Source: Anaerolineales bacterium (lineage in GTDB: Bacteria; Chloroflexota; Anaerolineae; Anaerolineales; UBA11579). From it: a DNA stretch of 56,038 bases. Positions 7,195 through 15,711 of this stretch are shown here, piece after piece. Below the pieces are notes generated by a model. That model did no database searches. It had not been told where the DNA came from and was given only the letters and a program-made list of their open reading frames with translations. Location of the stretch: the NCBI GenBank assembly GCA_026129335.1, contig JAHCIH010000012.1:1-56038 (forward strand), in the 5' to 3' direction. Both the position numbers and the translations under genes were made by a program. Every line of letters starts with the position of its first letter. The first letter of the stretch is position 1.

Positions 7195-8610
7195 GTGCAA
7201 AGTTACACACGGAAACGTACCGCCCATTGGAATGCAGTGCTGGCCAAAGGCAGGGTGCCATCCGGCTCCAAGTATTACCAGCGCCTGCTGCAAAGTTATT
7301 ACGCCTTTCAGGTCCCGACCGGCCAGCGCGTTTTGGAGCTGGGCTGCGGAAGCGGCGACCTGCTGGCTGCCGTAGAACCGGGCTTCGGTGTCGGCTTGGA
7401 CTTCTCGGGCCAGGCTGTGGCTCAAGCCAAGGCAAAGCACCCCAGCCTGAGCTTCCTACAGGCGGATGCAGGCGCGATCCCGCTGAGCGGCCCTTTCGAT
7501 GTGATCATCCTTTCGGACTTGCTCAATGATCTTTGGGATGCCCAAGCGGTGATGGAAGCCATTTCGGCCTGCTCACATTCACGTACCCGGGTGGTCCTCA
7601 ACATTCACAGCCGCGTTTGGCAATGGCCGCTGGGCCTGGCAGAACGCCTGGGCCTAAAAAGACGCACGCTTGCACAGAACTGGTTCACGCTCGAGGATCT
7701 GCGTACATTGCTCAAGCTGACGGATTACGAATTAATCAAGCACGATACTCGGATCTTGTTGCCCGTGAATCTCCCGATCTTGTCCTGGCTGACCAACAAA
7801 TTTCTGGCGCGCATATGGCCTTTTTCGCTGCTGGCCATCACCAACCTGCTGGTGATGCGCCCCCTCAAAGCCAAACAGCGTAAGCGCAGCGAACAGCCGA
7901 GCGTTTCACTGATCATTCCGGCGCGTAACGAGGAAGGCAATATCCAGCGCATATTCAATTACATCCCTGACTTTGGCGGGAATACAGAATTCATTTTTGT
8001 CGAAGGACACTCCCGAGACAATACTTACCAAGCAATTGAAGCTGGTATTCAGCAGCATCCTCAGCGCAAATCCGTGCTGCTAAAGCAAGATGGTATCGGC
8101 AAAGCCAATGCCGTCTGGATGGGGTTTACCGCGGCGAGCAATGATTTGCTAATGATTTATGACTCCGACCTCTCAGTAGCGCCCAACGACCTGCGTCGCT
8201 TTTACGAAGCCGCGGCAAACAACAAAGGCGAATTCATCAATGGCTCCCGCCTGGTTTACCCGATGGAGGATCGGGCGATGCAATTCATCAATCTAATTGG
8301 AAATCGTGTCTTCGGAACGATCTTTTCCTGGCTGATTTCCCAGCCAGTCAAAGACACCTTATGCGGCACCAAGGTCATCTGGCGAGAAGATTTTGCATTA
8401 CTGCGCCAGGTCTGGCCTGAGAGTACGCGCGACCCTTTTGGCGACTTTGACTTGCTGATCGGCTCGGCCAAGCTGAACCTCAAAATTATTGATGTGCCAA
8501 TTCGCTACCGAGAGCGAACATACGGCAGCACTAACATCAGTCGCTGGAGCCATGGCCTGATGCTCGTCCGCATGCTGTTTTGGGTTGCCAGACAGCTAAA
8601 ATTCCACTGA
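7195..8610 (+). CDS. Fused methyltransferase and family 2 glycosyltransferase
   Basis: About 471 residues with two catalytic domains. Residues 25 to about 230 form a SAM-dependent methyltransferase with motif I LELGCGSGDLLA and the later FDVIILSDLLNDL. Residues 235-471 form a GT2 (GT-A fold) glycosyltransferase, starting VSLIIPARNEEGNIQRI, with the DxD-like YDSDLSV and a later DTLCGTKVIWR, as in dolichyl-phosphate mannose synthase-like enzymes. The GTG at 7195 is chosen because the -10 box ends 9 nt before it and upstream residues come from the preceding terminator. Base composition is less GC-rich than the neighbours. It probably builds a cell-surface glycan or lipid-linked sugar together with the next two methyltransferases. 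Confidence 0.83.
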   Translation: MQSYTRKRTAHWNAVLAKGRVPSGSKYYQRLLQSYYAFQVPTGQRVLELGCGSGDLLAAVEPGFGVGLDFSGQAVAQAKAKHPSLSFLQADAGAIPLSGPFDVIILSDLLNDLWDAQAVMEAISACSHSRTRVVLNIHSRVWQWPLGLAERLGLKRRTLAQNWFTLEDLRTLLKLTDYELIKHDTRILLPVNLPILSWLTNKFLARIWPFSLLAITNLLVMRPLKAKQRKRSEQPSVSLIIPARNEEGNIQRIFNYIPDFGGNTEFIFVEGHSRDNTYQAIEAGIQQHPQRKSVLLKQDGIGKANAVWMGFTAASNDLLMIYDSDLSVAPNDLRRFYEAAANNKGEFINGSRLVYPMEDRAMQFINLIGNRVFGTIFSWLISQPVKDTLCGTKVIWREDFALLRQVWPESTRDPFGDFDLLIGSAKLNLKIIDVPIRYRERTYGSTNISRWSHGLMLVRMLFWVARQLKFH

Positions 8611-8621
8611 CCGGATGCTGG

Positions 8622-9398
8622 ATGCTGAAAGAACTGCTCGCCTACCCAACAACTCGTGGCCTTGATTTGGACTCGCCAGAGACGACGCAGTTGCGCCGCG
8701 AGATCATCCAGTCCAAGCCTTTCCTTAAAAAAATTTACAAAGAATGGTACGAGATGCTGATTGAACGCCTTGGTCCCTTGGCGCAGCAACGTGTTGTGGA
8801 GATTGGATCCGGAGCTGGCTTTCTCGCCCAAATGGCCCCCCAGGTGATTACCAGCGAGCTGTTTGCCGTGAGCGGTATTCGCTTGATCACCGATGCGCAA
8901 AAGCTGCCAACGGCGGCAGGCAGCCTGCAAGGCATAGTGATGATCAACGTATTGCACCACATTCCGGATGCCGCTGTGTTTTTTCGCCAAGCGACCCGCT
9001 GTGTGCAGCCTGGAGGTAAGGTGGTGCTAATTGAGCCATGGCTCACTCCCTGGTCCCGCTTCATCTACACGCACCTACATCACGAACCTTTGGACGACCG
9101 TATCGACAATTGGCAGATTGATGGCCAAGGTCCCTTGTCTGCGGCCAACAGCGCCTTGCCGTGGATCATCTTCCACAGAGACTTAGCTGTCTTCAAAGAG
9201 CGCTTCCCTGAATGGCACGTACAAGAGATTAAACCCATCATGCCCTTTCGCTACCTGGTTTCGGGCGGCGTGTCCCTGCGCAACCTGATGCCTGAATTCA
9301 GCTTTGGGCTTTGGGGTTTGCTGGAAACTGTTTTGAAGCCGTTTAGCCATCAGCTATCTATGTTTGCTGTCATCACTTTGCAAAAAGGCAACCAATGA
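8622..9398 (+). CDS. Class I SAM-dependent methyltransferase
   Basis: A 258-residue methyltransferase. Motif I is VVEIGSGAGFLAQ near residue 58, and the acceptor-side motif IVMINVLHHIPD is near residue 105, followed by QPGGKVVLIEPW. This is the usual Methyltransf_11 order. The C-terminal part (residues 165-258) is longer than the core and moderately hydrophobic, perhaps for lipid contact. It starts 11 bp after the fused methyltransferase-glycosyltransferase gene and overlaps the next gene by 4 bp (ATGA), so the genes form an operon. The substrate is unknown; a lipid or glycan intermediate is an inference from context. The ATG at 8622 fits better than an upstream in-frame codon inside the preceding gene. 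Confidence 0.82.
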   Translation: MLKELLAYPTTRGLDLDSPETTQLRREIIQSKPFLKKIYKEWYEMLIERLGPLAQQRVVEIGSGAGFLAQMAPQVITSELFAVSGIRLITDAQKLPTAAGSLQGIVMINVLHHIPDAAVFFRQATRCVQPGGKVVLIEPWLTPWSRFIYTHLHHEPLDDRIDNWQIDGQGPLSAANSALPWIIFHRDLAVFKERFPEWHVQEIKPIMPFRYLVSGGVSLRNLMPEFSFGLWGLLETVLKPFSHQLSMFAVITLQKGNQ

Positions 9399-10138
9399 CT
9401 GAACACCTCAAGCAAGGCCGGGTGGCCAATGAAATCGCCCATGGAAAATTGCTGGCCAAGGGCCATACAGAGGCGATCTGGGGCTGGGGTTCGCCTGCCG
9501 GGCAACAACGCGCAACTAAGCGGGCCGCGAAAATAACAAGCGCAGCTAAGTTGGCGCCCGGGCAACACGTTTTGGAAATTGGCTGTGGCAGCGGCATGTT
9601 TACTCGCCTTTTTGCCGCCAGTGGCGCAAAAATCACGGCTAATGATGTATCGCCAGACCTTATCGAACTAGCCAAGAAGGCCAACCCTGGTGTGAAATTC
9701 ATTTGCGCGCCTTTTGAAGATTTGCCAACCACAGGGCGGTACGACGCTGTTATTGGCTCCTCGGTGCTACATCATCTCGACCTCGACGCTGCTTTGCAAA
9801 AAAGTATCGAGCTACTTAGCCCGGGTGGCCGCCTCGCCTTTGCCGAGCCGAATATGCTCAACCCTCAGATATTCGCCGAACGCACTTTCCTGCGCGACAA
9901 ACTGGACTATGTTTCACCTGACGAAACAGCGTTTGTGCGTTGGTCCTTAGCAAAGACACTTGCGGAACACGGCTATGTGGATATCCACATCACGCCCTTC
10001 GATTGGTTGCATCCGGCTGTACCAACTGGGCTGATCAAACCTGTCGAAGCGATTGGCAGAATATTGGAGTGGCTGCCGGGAATCCGTGAATTTTCCGGCT
10101 CACTACTTATCACCTGCCGTACAACAGAGGCAAAATGA
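9395..10138 (+). CDS. Class I SAM-dependent methyltransferase
   Basis: A 247-residue methyltransferase, a relative of its upstream neighbour. Motif I is VLEIGCGSGMFTRLF near residue 60, and ITANDVSPDLIELAKK marks the ribose-binding acidic loop. YDAVIGSSVLHHLD and LSPGGRLAFAEPN complete the fold. It is similar to the ubiE-like methyltransferases often found in glycan clusters. It begins at an ATGA overlap with the preceding gene and ends at an ATGA overlap with the next, so translation of the three is coupled. Its substrate cannot be told from sequence alone. Confidence 0.83.
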   Translation: MTEHLKQGRVANEIAHGKLLAKGHTEAIWGWGSPAGQQRATKRAAKITSAAKLAPGQHVLEIGCGSGMFTRLFAASGAKITANDVSPDLIELAKKANPGVKFICAPFEDLPTTGRYDAVIGSSVLHHLDLDAALQKSIELLSPGGRLAFAEPNMLNPQIFAERTFLRDKLDYVSPDETAFVRWSLAKTLAEHGYVDIHITPFDWLHPAVPTGLIKPVEAIGRILEWLPGIREFSGSLLITCRTTEAK

Positions 10139-10644
10139 CAGCTCTCGAAACCTTCCGCCAAGGCAAAGACGACTTCTTTGCCAACGACCCAAACAGCCCG
10201 CTGACCCCCGAGCAGCGTGAGGGCTTTCAAGGGCTAAGCTACTTCCCTGAGAACCCAGACCTGCGGCTGCAGGTGGATGTGCGGCCTTTCTCCGAACAGG
10301 AGGAGGTGCAGCTACCCACCAGCACCGGCAGTGTGAAGACCTATACGCGCTACGGACGCTTCGCTTTCGAGGTAGACGGCCAGCCGGCAGAGCTGACCCT
10401 GTTCCAGGCTCCCTACGGCTTCTTTCTGCTCTTCGCCGACTCGCTGGCGGGCAACGAGACCTATGGCGCAGGCCGTTACCTGGAGCCGGAGCAGCTGCCC
10501 GACGGCAAGTTCCTCATCGATTTCAACCTGGCCTACAACCCTTATTGCGCCTACAACGACGCCTGGAACTGCCCCATCCCGCCCGCCGAGAACCGGCTGA
10601 GTGTGCCCATCCGCGCCGGTGAGAAGAACTTCGATGGGCACTAG
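10135..10644 (+). CDS. DUF1684 domain protein
   Basis: A 169-residue member of the DUF1684 family. Recognisable blocks are FRQGKDDFFANDPNSPLTPEQR at the start, a central YGRFAFEVDGQPAELTLFQ, and the characteristic tail FLIDFNLAYNPYCAYNDAWNCPIPPAENRL. No signal peptide is seen. The biochemical function of the family is not established. It is translationally coupled to the methyltransferase upstream (ATGA) and overlaps the following oxidoreductase by 11 bp. Its GC content is back to the level of the rest of the window, so the gene may belong with the oxidoreductase rather than the glycan cluster. Confidence 0.85.
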   Translation: MTALETFRQGKDDFFANDPNSPLTPEQREGFQGLSYFPENPDLRLQVDVRPFSEQEEVQLPTSTGSVKTYTRYGRFAFEVDGQPAELTLFQAPYGFFLLFADSLAGNETYGAGRYLEPEQLPDGKFLIDFNLAYNPYCAYNDAWNCPIPPAENRLSVPIRAGEKNFDGH

Positions 10645-11815
10645 CTCCAGCCACATCCTGATCGTCGGCGGGGGCACCTACGGCATCAACACCGCCCTGG
10701 AATTGCGCGCCCGCGGCCACGCGGTGACCTTGCTGGACCCCGGCCCCATCCCGCACCCCGACGCGGCCTCCACCGACATCAGCAAGGTCATCCGCATGGA
10801 TTACGGCAAGGACGAGCTGTATCTGCAAATGATGGTCGAAGCGCTGGCCCTCTGGCGGGCGTGGAACGACGAACTGGGCAAAGAAGTCTTCCACGAGACC
10901 GGCGTGCTGTACCTGACGCTGGACGGCATGCAGCCCGGCGACTTCGAATATGAGAGCTACCAGTTGTTGCACAAGCACGGCCATCCGGTGGAGCGGCTGG
11001 ACAGCGCCGAAATCGGCAAGCGCTACCCCGCTTGGAACGCCGAGTTGTACCCCGACGGCTACTACAATCCACAGGGCGGCTGGGCCGCCAGCGGCCGCGT
11101 GGTCGCTTTGTTGGCGAAGCGCGCCGAGCAAGCCGGGGTGACCATTCTCGGCGGGGTTGCCTTCGCCGAACTGCTGGAGGCCGGCGGCCGCGTGACTGGC
11201 CTGCGCGCCGCGGACGGCCAGGAGTATCACGGCGACCAGGTGGTCTTCTGCGCCGGTTCATGGACGCCGGTGCTGCTGCCCCACCTGGCCGATGTGATGT
11301 GGCCCACCGCGCAGGCCGTCTTCCATTTTCTGGCAGAAGACCTGCCCCTTTACCAACCGCCGCAGTTCCCGGTGTGGACTGCGGACGTCGGCAAAACCGG
11401 CTGGTACGGCTTCCCCGCCCAGGGCGACGGCACGCTGAAACTGGCCAACCACGGCGTGGGCTGGCAGCAGGACCCGCGGCTGCCGCGCCAGGTGCCCGCC
11501 GAGGCCGAGCCGCGCTTCCGCGCCTTCCTGGCCGAGTCGCTGCCCGGCCTGGCGGGGGCACGCAAGACATTCGAGCGACTATGTTTTTACTGCGATACGT
11601 TCGACGGCGACTTTTGGATTGACAAGGATCCCGAACGGCCGGGGTTGCTGGTCAGCGCCGGCGGCAGTGGGCACGCTTTCAAGTTCACGCCGCTGCTCGG
11701 GCATATCACCGCTGATGTGCTCGAAGGCACAGCCAACCCGTACGCGGCACGCTTCGCCTGGCGGAAACGCGGCGCGTTGGCCGCCGAAGAAGCGCGGGCG
11801 GTGGAGCGCAAATAA
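10634..11815 (+). CDS. FAD-dependent oxidoreductase (DAO / sarcosine oxidase-like)
   Basis: A 393-residue flavoenzyme of the D-amino-acid oxidase fold. The dinucleotide motif is HILIVGGGTYGINTALELRARG at residues 7-28, with the acidic end LLDPG. The core VVFCAGSWTPVLLP and the C-terminal LVSAGGSGHAFKFTPLLG match monomeric sarcosine oxidase and N-methyltryptophan oxidase. FYCDTFDGDFWID precedes the last block, as in that group. It probably oxidises a secondary amine or amino acid using oxygen or a quinone as acceptor. The ATG at 10634 lies inside the end of the DUF1684 gene. A bidirectional terminator follows. The exact substrate is not known. Confidence 0.86.
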   Translation: MGTSSSHILIVGGGTYGINTALELRARGHAVTLLDPGPIPHPDAASTDISKVIRMDYGKDELYLQMMVEALALWRAWNDELGKEVFHETGVLYLTLDGMQPGDFEYESYQLLHKHGHPVERLDSAEIGKRYPAWNAELYPDGYYNPQGGWAASGRVVALLAKRAEQAGVTILGGVAFAELLEAGGRVTGLRAADGQEYHGDQVVFCAGSWTPVLLPHLADVMWPTAQAVFHFLAEDLPLYQPPQFPVWTADVGKTGWYGFPAQGDGTLKLANHGVGWQQDPRLPRQVPAEAEPRFRAFLAESLPGLAGARKTFERLCFYCDTFDGDFWIDKDPERPGLLVSAGGSGHAFKFTPLLGHITADVLEGTANPYAARFAWRKRGALAAEEARAVERK

Positions 11816-11882
11816 CGCACGGCCCTCGCGCGTCCTGAGCGAGTACCGATGCACTCAAACTACAACACAGGGTCAAAATAAA

Positions 11883-11910
11883 AAAAGCCCCGGCAGTCGC
11901 CGGGGCTTTT
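11883..11910. terminator. Bidirectional Rho-independent terminator
   Basis: AAAAGCCCCGGC and GCCGGGGCTTTT form a 12-bp stem with an AGTC loop. The A-run on one side and T-run on the other allow it to end both the oxidoreductase transcript (+) and the SPFH gene transcript (-). Confidence 0.92.
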
Positions 11911-11931
11911 GGTAGTGAAATCGAGCGAAGG

Positions 11932-12969
11932 CTATTCGACGCCGCTGAGGAACTTCTCCATGGCGGCTTTGCTGATGCGATAGCTCTCGCCCACCTTGCG
12001 GGCCGACAGCTCCTTGGCCTCGATGGCGGAAAGGATATCCGCTTCGGCCACCTTGAGGACGTTGGCCGCCTCGGCTGGCGTCATCACATCCGGCATCGCG
12101 GCGGCTGCTGCGGCTGCCGTGGTGCCGGCGCCCTTGAGCGCCTCGCTCATCACCTGGCCGATGCCGACACCGGCACCGATGCCGGCCGTCAGGCCGGCGC
12201 CGCCGCTGGGGTTGGAAGCGGCTTCGCGCATCGCGTCCGCCGCCTGCAGCTGAGTGTAGGTAGCCGTATCCAGCAAGCCCATATCGCGTAGGTCCTCCGC
12301 AGTGGTGCGCGCCGGGGTCAGGTTGGCGATGACGAAAGCCTTGAGCACCAGGCCACGCGCCTCAAAATCGGCGGCAGTCTTGGCACGCACCGCAGCGCTG
12401 ATCTCTTCCTGGTTCCCGATGATGTCCTGCACCGTACTGTACTTGCCCTTCATCTCGCCCAACAGGTCGGAGAAAGAGCGCAGCAAGCGGGAGCGCAGGT
12501 CATTTTCGATGTCCGCCGTGTCGTACTTGCCCTGGGTGCCAACCACTTGGGTGACGAATTGCTGCGGGTCTTCCACCTGGTAAGCATAGGTACCGAAGCC
12601 CTGCAAGAGCAGCCAGCCGAGGCCTACACCGGGGGTCTGCATCACGATCGGTTGTGGGGTACCCCACTTGCGGTCGAGGAACTCCCGCATCGAGACGAAG
12701 TACACCTCGGCGGTGAAAGGGCTGCGGCCGTCGAACAATGTGCCGAGCAGGTTGACCAGCAGGGGCACGTTGCCGGTGGCGATGGTGTGGCGGCCGGGGC
12801 CGAACACATCCAGGGCTTTGCCGTCGCGGAAGAAGAGCGCGTTCTGCGACTCGCGCACGATCACCTGAGAACCGATGCGGAAGTCGCCCGCACCGCTTTC
12901 AGGGAAGCGATGCACGATCTCTTCCTTCATTTCATTGGGATATTCAATTACGTCAAAAACGCGCGCCAT
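11932..12969 (-). CDS. SPFH-domain protein with C-terminal HTH-like module
   Basis: About 345 residues. The first 240 form an SPFH/band-7 type domain of the virion-core-like group (FFRDGKALDVFGPGRHTI, TLFDGRSPFTAEVYFV, YQVEDPQQFVTQVVG, GLVLKAFVIANLTP). A Gly/Ala-rich low-complexity stretch follows (residues 245-290). The last 45 residues (MTPAEAANVLKVAEADILSAIEAKEL, then YRISKAAMEKFL) look like a helix-turn-helix of the excisionase/MerR kind. No membrane helix is evident. SPFH proteins form ring or filament scaffolds. The tail may act as a small interaction or DNA-binding module. A GGAGGAG ribosome site supports the ATG at 12969. It follows 12998-13627 in the same operon. Confidence 0.82.
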   Translation of the reverse strand: MARVFDVIEYPNEMKEEIVHRFPESGAGDFRIGSQVIVRESQNALFFRDGKALDVFGPGRHTIATGNVPLLVNLLGTLFDGRSPFTAEVYFVSMREFLDRKWGTPQPIVMQTPGVGLGWLLLQGFGTYAYQVEDPQQFVTQVVGTQGKYDTADIENDLRSRLLRSFSDLLGEMKGKYSTVQDIIGNQEEISAAVRAKTAADFEARGLVLKAFVIANLTPARTTAEDLRDMGLLDTATYTQLQAADAMREAASNPSGGAGLTAGIGAGVGIGQVMSEALKGAGTTAAAAAAAMPDVMTPAEAANVLKVAEADILSAIEAKELSARKVGESYRISKAAMEKFLSGVE

Positions 12970-12997
12970 ATTCTCCTCCAGCACTCAATGTTTTTAA

Positions 12998-13627
12998 CTA
13001 CTCAGCATCGGCCTCAGCCGATTCGTCTTCAGCCGCCTCGGCATCCATCAGGGAACCGACGGAAGCTTCGCCTTCTGCATCGCTTTCCGTATCGTCCGCG
13101 GCAATTACGGCCTCTTCGGCGGTAATGACCTCGTTGCGGCTTTCGAAAGTAGACACCAGGTCGCGACCCAGGTCGATCAGGTGGCGCACCGCTCCGGCCA
13201 GATCGTCGGTGCCCAGCGCGGCACGGGTCGCATCCACCGCGGCAGTGATCTCATCGGCGCGGTCCACCAGCGCCAGGTCGAACTCGTAGAGGCGCTGCAG
13301 CTCCGGCGACTTGATCTTGATCGCAGCGAAGAAACCGGTGTTGCCATAGCTGGCCGTGCGCACCTTGTCGATGAAGGTGCGCAGCTTCATGGCGGCTTCT
13401 TCCATGTCGTCAATCAGGTCGAAGGCGCCTGCATTGGCCAGATCTTTCTGGATTTCAGTCACCCGTTTCCAGATCTGCTCGTAGCCATCGGCGATGGATT
13501 CGCGCAAAATCTTGTCCGCGGCGCGGCGGTTTTCACGATCCACATAGCCGCTAAAACCGGGGATCTTGCCAGCCAGGCGCCGAAAAATATCTTGGTCGGA
13601 TTGCACTTGGTCGTACAGGTCAGACAT
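12998..13627 (-). CDS. Conserved protein with acidic C-terminus
   Basis: A 209-residue protein of unknown function. Residues 1-165 are predicted mostly helical (SDQDIFRRLAGKIPGFSGYVDRENRRAADKIL, a central DLIDDMEEAAMKLRTFIDKVRTASYG, and a further helical region to about 165). The last 45 residues are almost only Ala, Glu, Asp and Ser, so strongly acidic and likely disordered. No signal peptide or membrane helix is seen. It precedes the SPFH gene by 28 bp in one transcript. A TATAAT-like box lies about 50 nt upstream and a GAGGAG site just before the ATG. Its pairing with the SPFH protein suggests a partner or client of that scaffold, which is an inference only. Confidence 0.75.
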   Translation of the reverse strand: MSDLYDQVQSDQDIFRRLAGKIPGFSGYVDRENRRAADKILRESIADGYEQIWKRVTEIQKDLANAGAFDLIDDMEEAAMKLRTFIDKVRTASYGNTGFFAAIKIKSPELQRLYEFDLALVDRADEITAAVDATRAALGTDDLAGAVRHLIDLGRDLVSTFESRNEVITAEEAVIAADDTESDAEGEASVGSLMDAEAAEDESAEADAE

Positions 13628-13773
13628 ATCTCACTCCTCACTTCTAGTGCGCTCTACGCGCACAACGCAAATTATTATACATGAATAGTGTATGCAAATC
13701 GTTAGCGCGGCAGCCTCCTTAGGCGGATGGTAAAATCAAGACAACTTCCCCATTTCTTCCGAGGATGCAACAT

Positions 13774-15195
13774 ATGAATAACGAAGCTTTGCAAAAAGTG
13801 TTTCATGTCCTCGACAGTAGTATCGAGTACAGCGACAACGCTCTGACGATCAAGGACAGCGCCGCGGTGCGCAGCCACATCGGCAAACTGGCCGAGCTAT
13901 CCGCGTTGGGCAGCAAAGCCGAACAATCCTGGGCGCGCTACATTGCGCGGCTGATCGCCGTGCAATCGGGGGCAGTGCCCGCCAGCATCCACGAACTGTA
14001 CATCGCCCGCGGCCGCGGCGAAGTGCCGCCGACCTTTACTGTGCCGGCGATGAACCTGCGCGCGCTGTCCTACGAGGCGGCGCGCTGCGTGTTCCGTGTG
14101 GCCAGGGAGATCGACGCCGGCGCGTTCATCTTCGAGATCGCCCGCTCCGAGATCGGCTACACCGAACAGCGCCCGGCGGAATACGCCACCAATATCCTCT
14201 GCGCCGCAGTCGCCGAGGGTTATCAAGGTCCTGTGTTCATCCAAGGCGACCACTTCCAAATCTCGGCCAAGCGCTACAAGGAAGACCCTGCTGACGAGAT
14301 CGCCGCGGTCGAGGAACTGACTGTCGAAGCCATGCAGGCAGGCTTCTTCAATATCGACATCGACACGTCCACCCTGGTGGATATCAACCAGGTGGGCGAA
14401 CCCGCCCAGCAGCGGCTAAACTCTGAACTCTCGGCGCACTTCACTCATTTCATCCGCCGGCACGAACCCGACGGTGTGACCGTCTCAGTGGGCGGCGAGA
14501 TCGGCGAGGTCGGCGGGCGCAATTCCAACGAGGCTGAGCTGCGCGCCTACGTGGACGGCTTTCAGGAAAAGCTGGACGAACTGGGCGACGGGTTGGCCGG
14601 GCTGAGCAAGATCAGCATTCAGACCGGCACCTCCCACGGCGGCGTGGTGCTGCCGGATGGCAGTGTGGCCAAGGTGAAGGTGGATTTCGACACGCTGCTC
14701 AACCTGAGCCGGGTGGCGCGCAACGAGTACGGCTTCGCCGGTGCAGTGCAGCACGGCGCTTCCACCTTGCCGCAGGATGCCTTCGGCAAGTTCGTAGAAG
14801 CCGGAGCCTGCGAAGTGCATCTGGCGACCAACTTCCAGAACATTCTCTATGAGCGCATCCCCAAGGCGCTGTTGGCCGAGGTGTACGCCTACGTGGATGA
14901 GAAATACGCCGGTGACCGCAAGCCCGACCACAATGACGAGCAGTTCCACTACGAGAACCGCAAGCGTGCCTTGGGGCCGTTCAAGGCGCAGATGTGGGCG
15001 CTCTCGGACGCTGAAATGCAACCCATCATCGAGACCTGGGAAGCCCAGTTCCGCATGCTCTTCGGCCACCTGGCCATCGGCGGCACACGCAAATACGTGG
15101 ACGAATTCACCACCCTCCCAGATGTGAAGCCGCAGCGCGATTTCTACTTCGGCGAGGAAGCCGAGCAAGAGGAAGTCAAAGACCTTGCCGACTAA
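13774..15195 (+). CDS. Class II fructose-bisphosphate aldolase family
   Basis: A Zn-dependent aldolase-family enzyme, about 473 residues, longer than the classical 290-350 residue class II enzyme. Metal and substrate motifs are GDHFQ near residue 165, EIGEVGG near residue 245, and VQHGASTLPQDAF near residue 330, which replaces the usual HGGSG. These keep the order of the family. The extra length sits at both ends. It would cleave or form a ketose 1,6-bisphosphate in glycolysis, gluconeogenesis or a related sugar pathway. A GAGGA site 9 nt before the ATG at 13774 decides this start over the ATG at 13765. A TAAAAT box is near 13731. The end overlaps the Nudix gene. Confidence 0.8.
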   Translation: MNNEALQKVFHVLDSSIEYSDNALTIKDSAAVRSHIGKLAELSALGSKAEQSWARYIARLIAVQSGAVPASIHELYIARGRGEVPPTFTVPAMNLRALSYEAARCVFRVAREIDAGAFIFEIARSEIGYTEQRPAEYATNILCAAVAEGYQGPVFIQGDHFQISAKRYKEDPADEIAAVEELTVEAMQAGFFNIDIDTSTLVDINQVGEPAQQRLNSELSAHFTHFIRRHEPDGVTVSVGGEIGEVGGRNSNEAELRAYVDGFQEKLDELGDGLAGLSKISIQTGTSHGGVVLPDGSVAKVKVDFDTLLNLSRVARNEYGFAGAVQHGASTLPQDAFGKFVEAGACEVHLATNFQNILYERIPKALLAEVYAYVDEKYAGDRKPDHNDEQFHYENRKRALGPFKAQMWALSDAEMQPIIETWEAQFRMLFGHLAIGGTRKYVDEFTTLPDVKPQRDFYFGEEAEQEEVKDLAD

Positions 15196-15691
15196 CCCCC
15201 AAGGCGCCGATACCTCACGATATCAATTCATCCCCCGCGTGCTGGTCTTCCTCAGCCGGGGGGATGATGTTTTGTTGATGAAGCGCGCCGCAGACCGGCG
15301 GGTGTTCCCCAACCTGTACAACGGCCTGGGCGGCCACGTGGAGCAAGGCGAAAGTGTGCTGGCTGCGGCACACCGCGAGGTCTATGAAGAAAGTGGCCTA
15401 CACCCTACAAGCTTGTGGCTATGCGCAGTAGCAGCGATTGACACCGGGGACCCGGCCGCTGGCATTGTGATGTGGGTGTTCCGCGGCGAGGCGGACGGCG
15501 AGCCTGCGTCCACCCCGGAGGGCGAGATCCATTGGGTACCACAGAGCCAACTGGCCGAGCTGCCGATGGTGGAAGACATCCCCACTCTGCTGCCCAGAGT
15601 GTTGGCGATGCGGCCCGGCGACCCGCCGCTGTGGGCGCGCTACAGCTACACGGCGGATGGCGAACTGCAGATGCATTTCGAGCCTGAATAA
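15185..15691 (+). CDS. Nudix hydrolase
   Basis: A 168-residue Nudix pyrophosphohydrolase. The Nudix box starts at GGHVEQGESV and ends at REVYEESGL (residues 47-70), with all Glu residues that bind Mg present. It hydrolyses a nucleoside diphosphate linked to another group; the substrate is not predictable. The TTG start at 15185 lies in the last codons of the aldolase gene, which implies translational coupling; a later start would cut into the first strand (IPRVLVFLSRGDDVLLMKRA). The -10 box of the following polyprenyl synthase lies right after its stop codon. Confidence 0.87.
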   Translation: MPTNPQGADTSRYQFIPRVLVFLSRGDDVLLMKRAADRRVFPNLYNGLGGHVEQGESVLAAAHREVYEESGLHPTSLWLCAVAAIDTGDPAAGIVMWVFRGEADGEPASTPEGEIHWVPQSQLAELPMVEDIPTLLPRVLAMRPGDPPLWARYSYTADGELQMHFEPE

Positions 15692-15696
15692 GTCTG

Positions 15697-15702
15697 TATA
15701 AT
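15697..15702 (+). promoter_or_regulatory. -10 box of a leaderless promoter (polyprenyl synthase)
   Basis: TATAAT ends 9 nt before the ATG at 15712, and the spacer (CGGCCCCGC) holds no ribosome site. Confidence 0.6.
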
Positions 15703-15711
15703 CGGCCCCGC

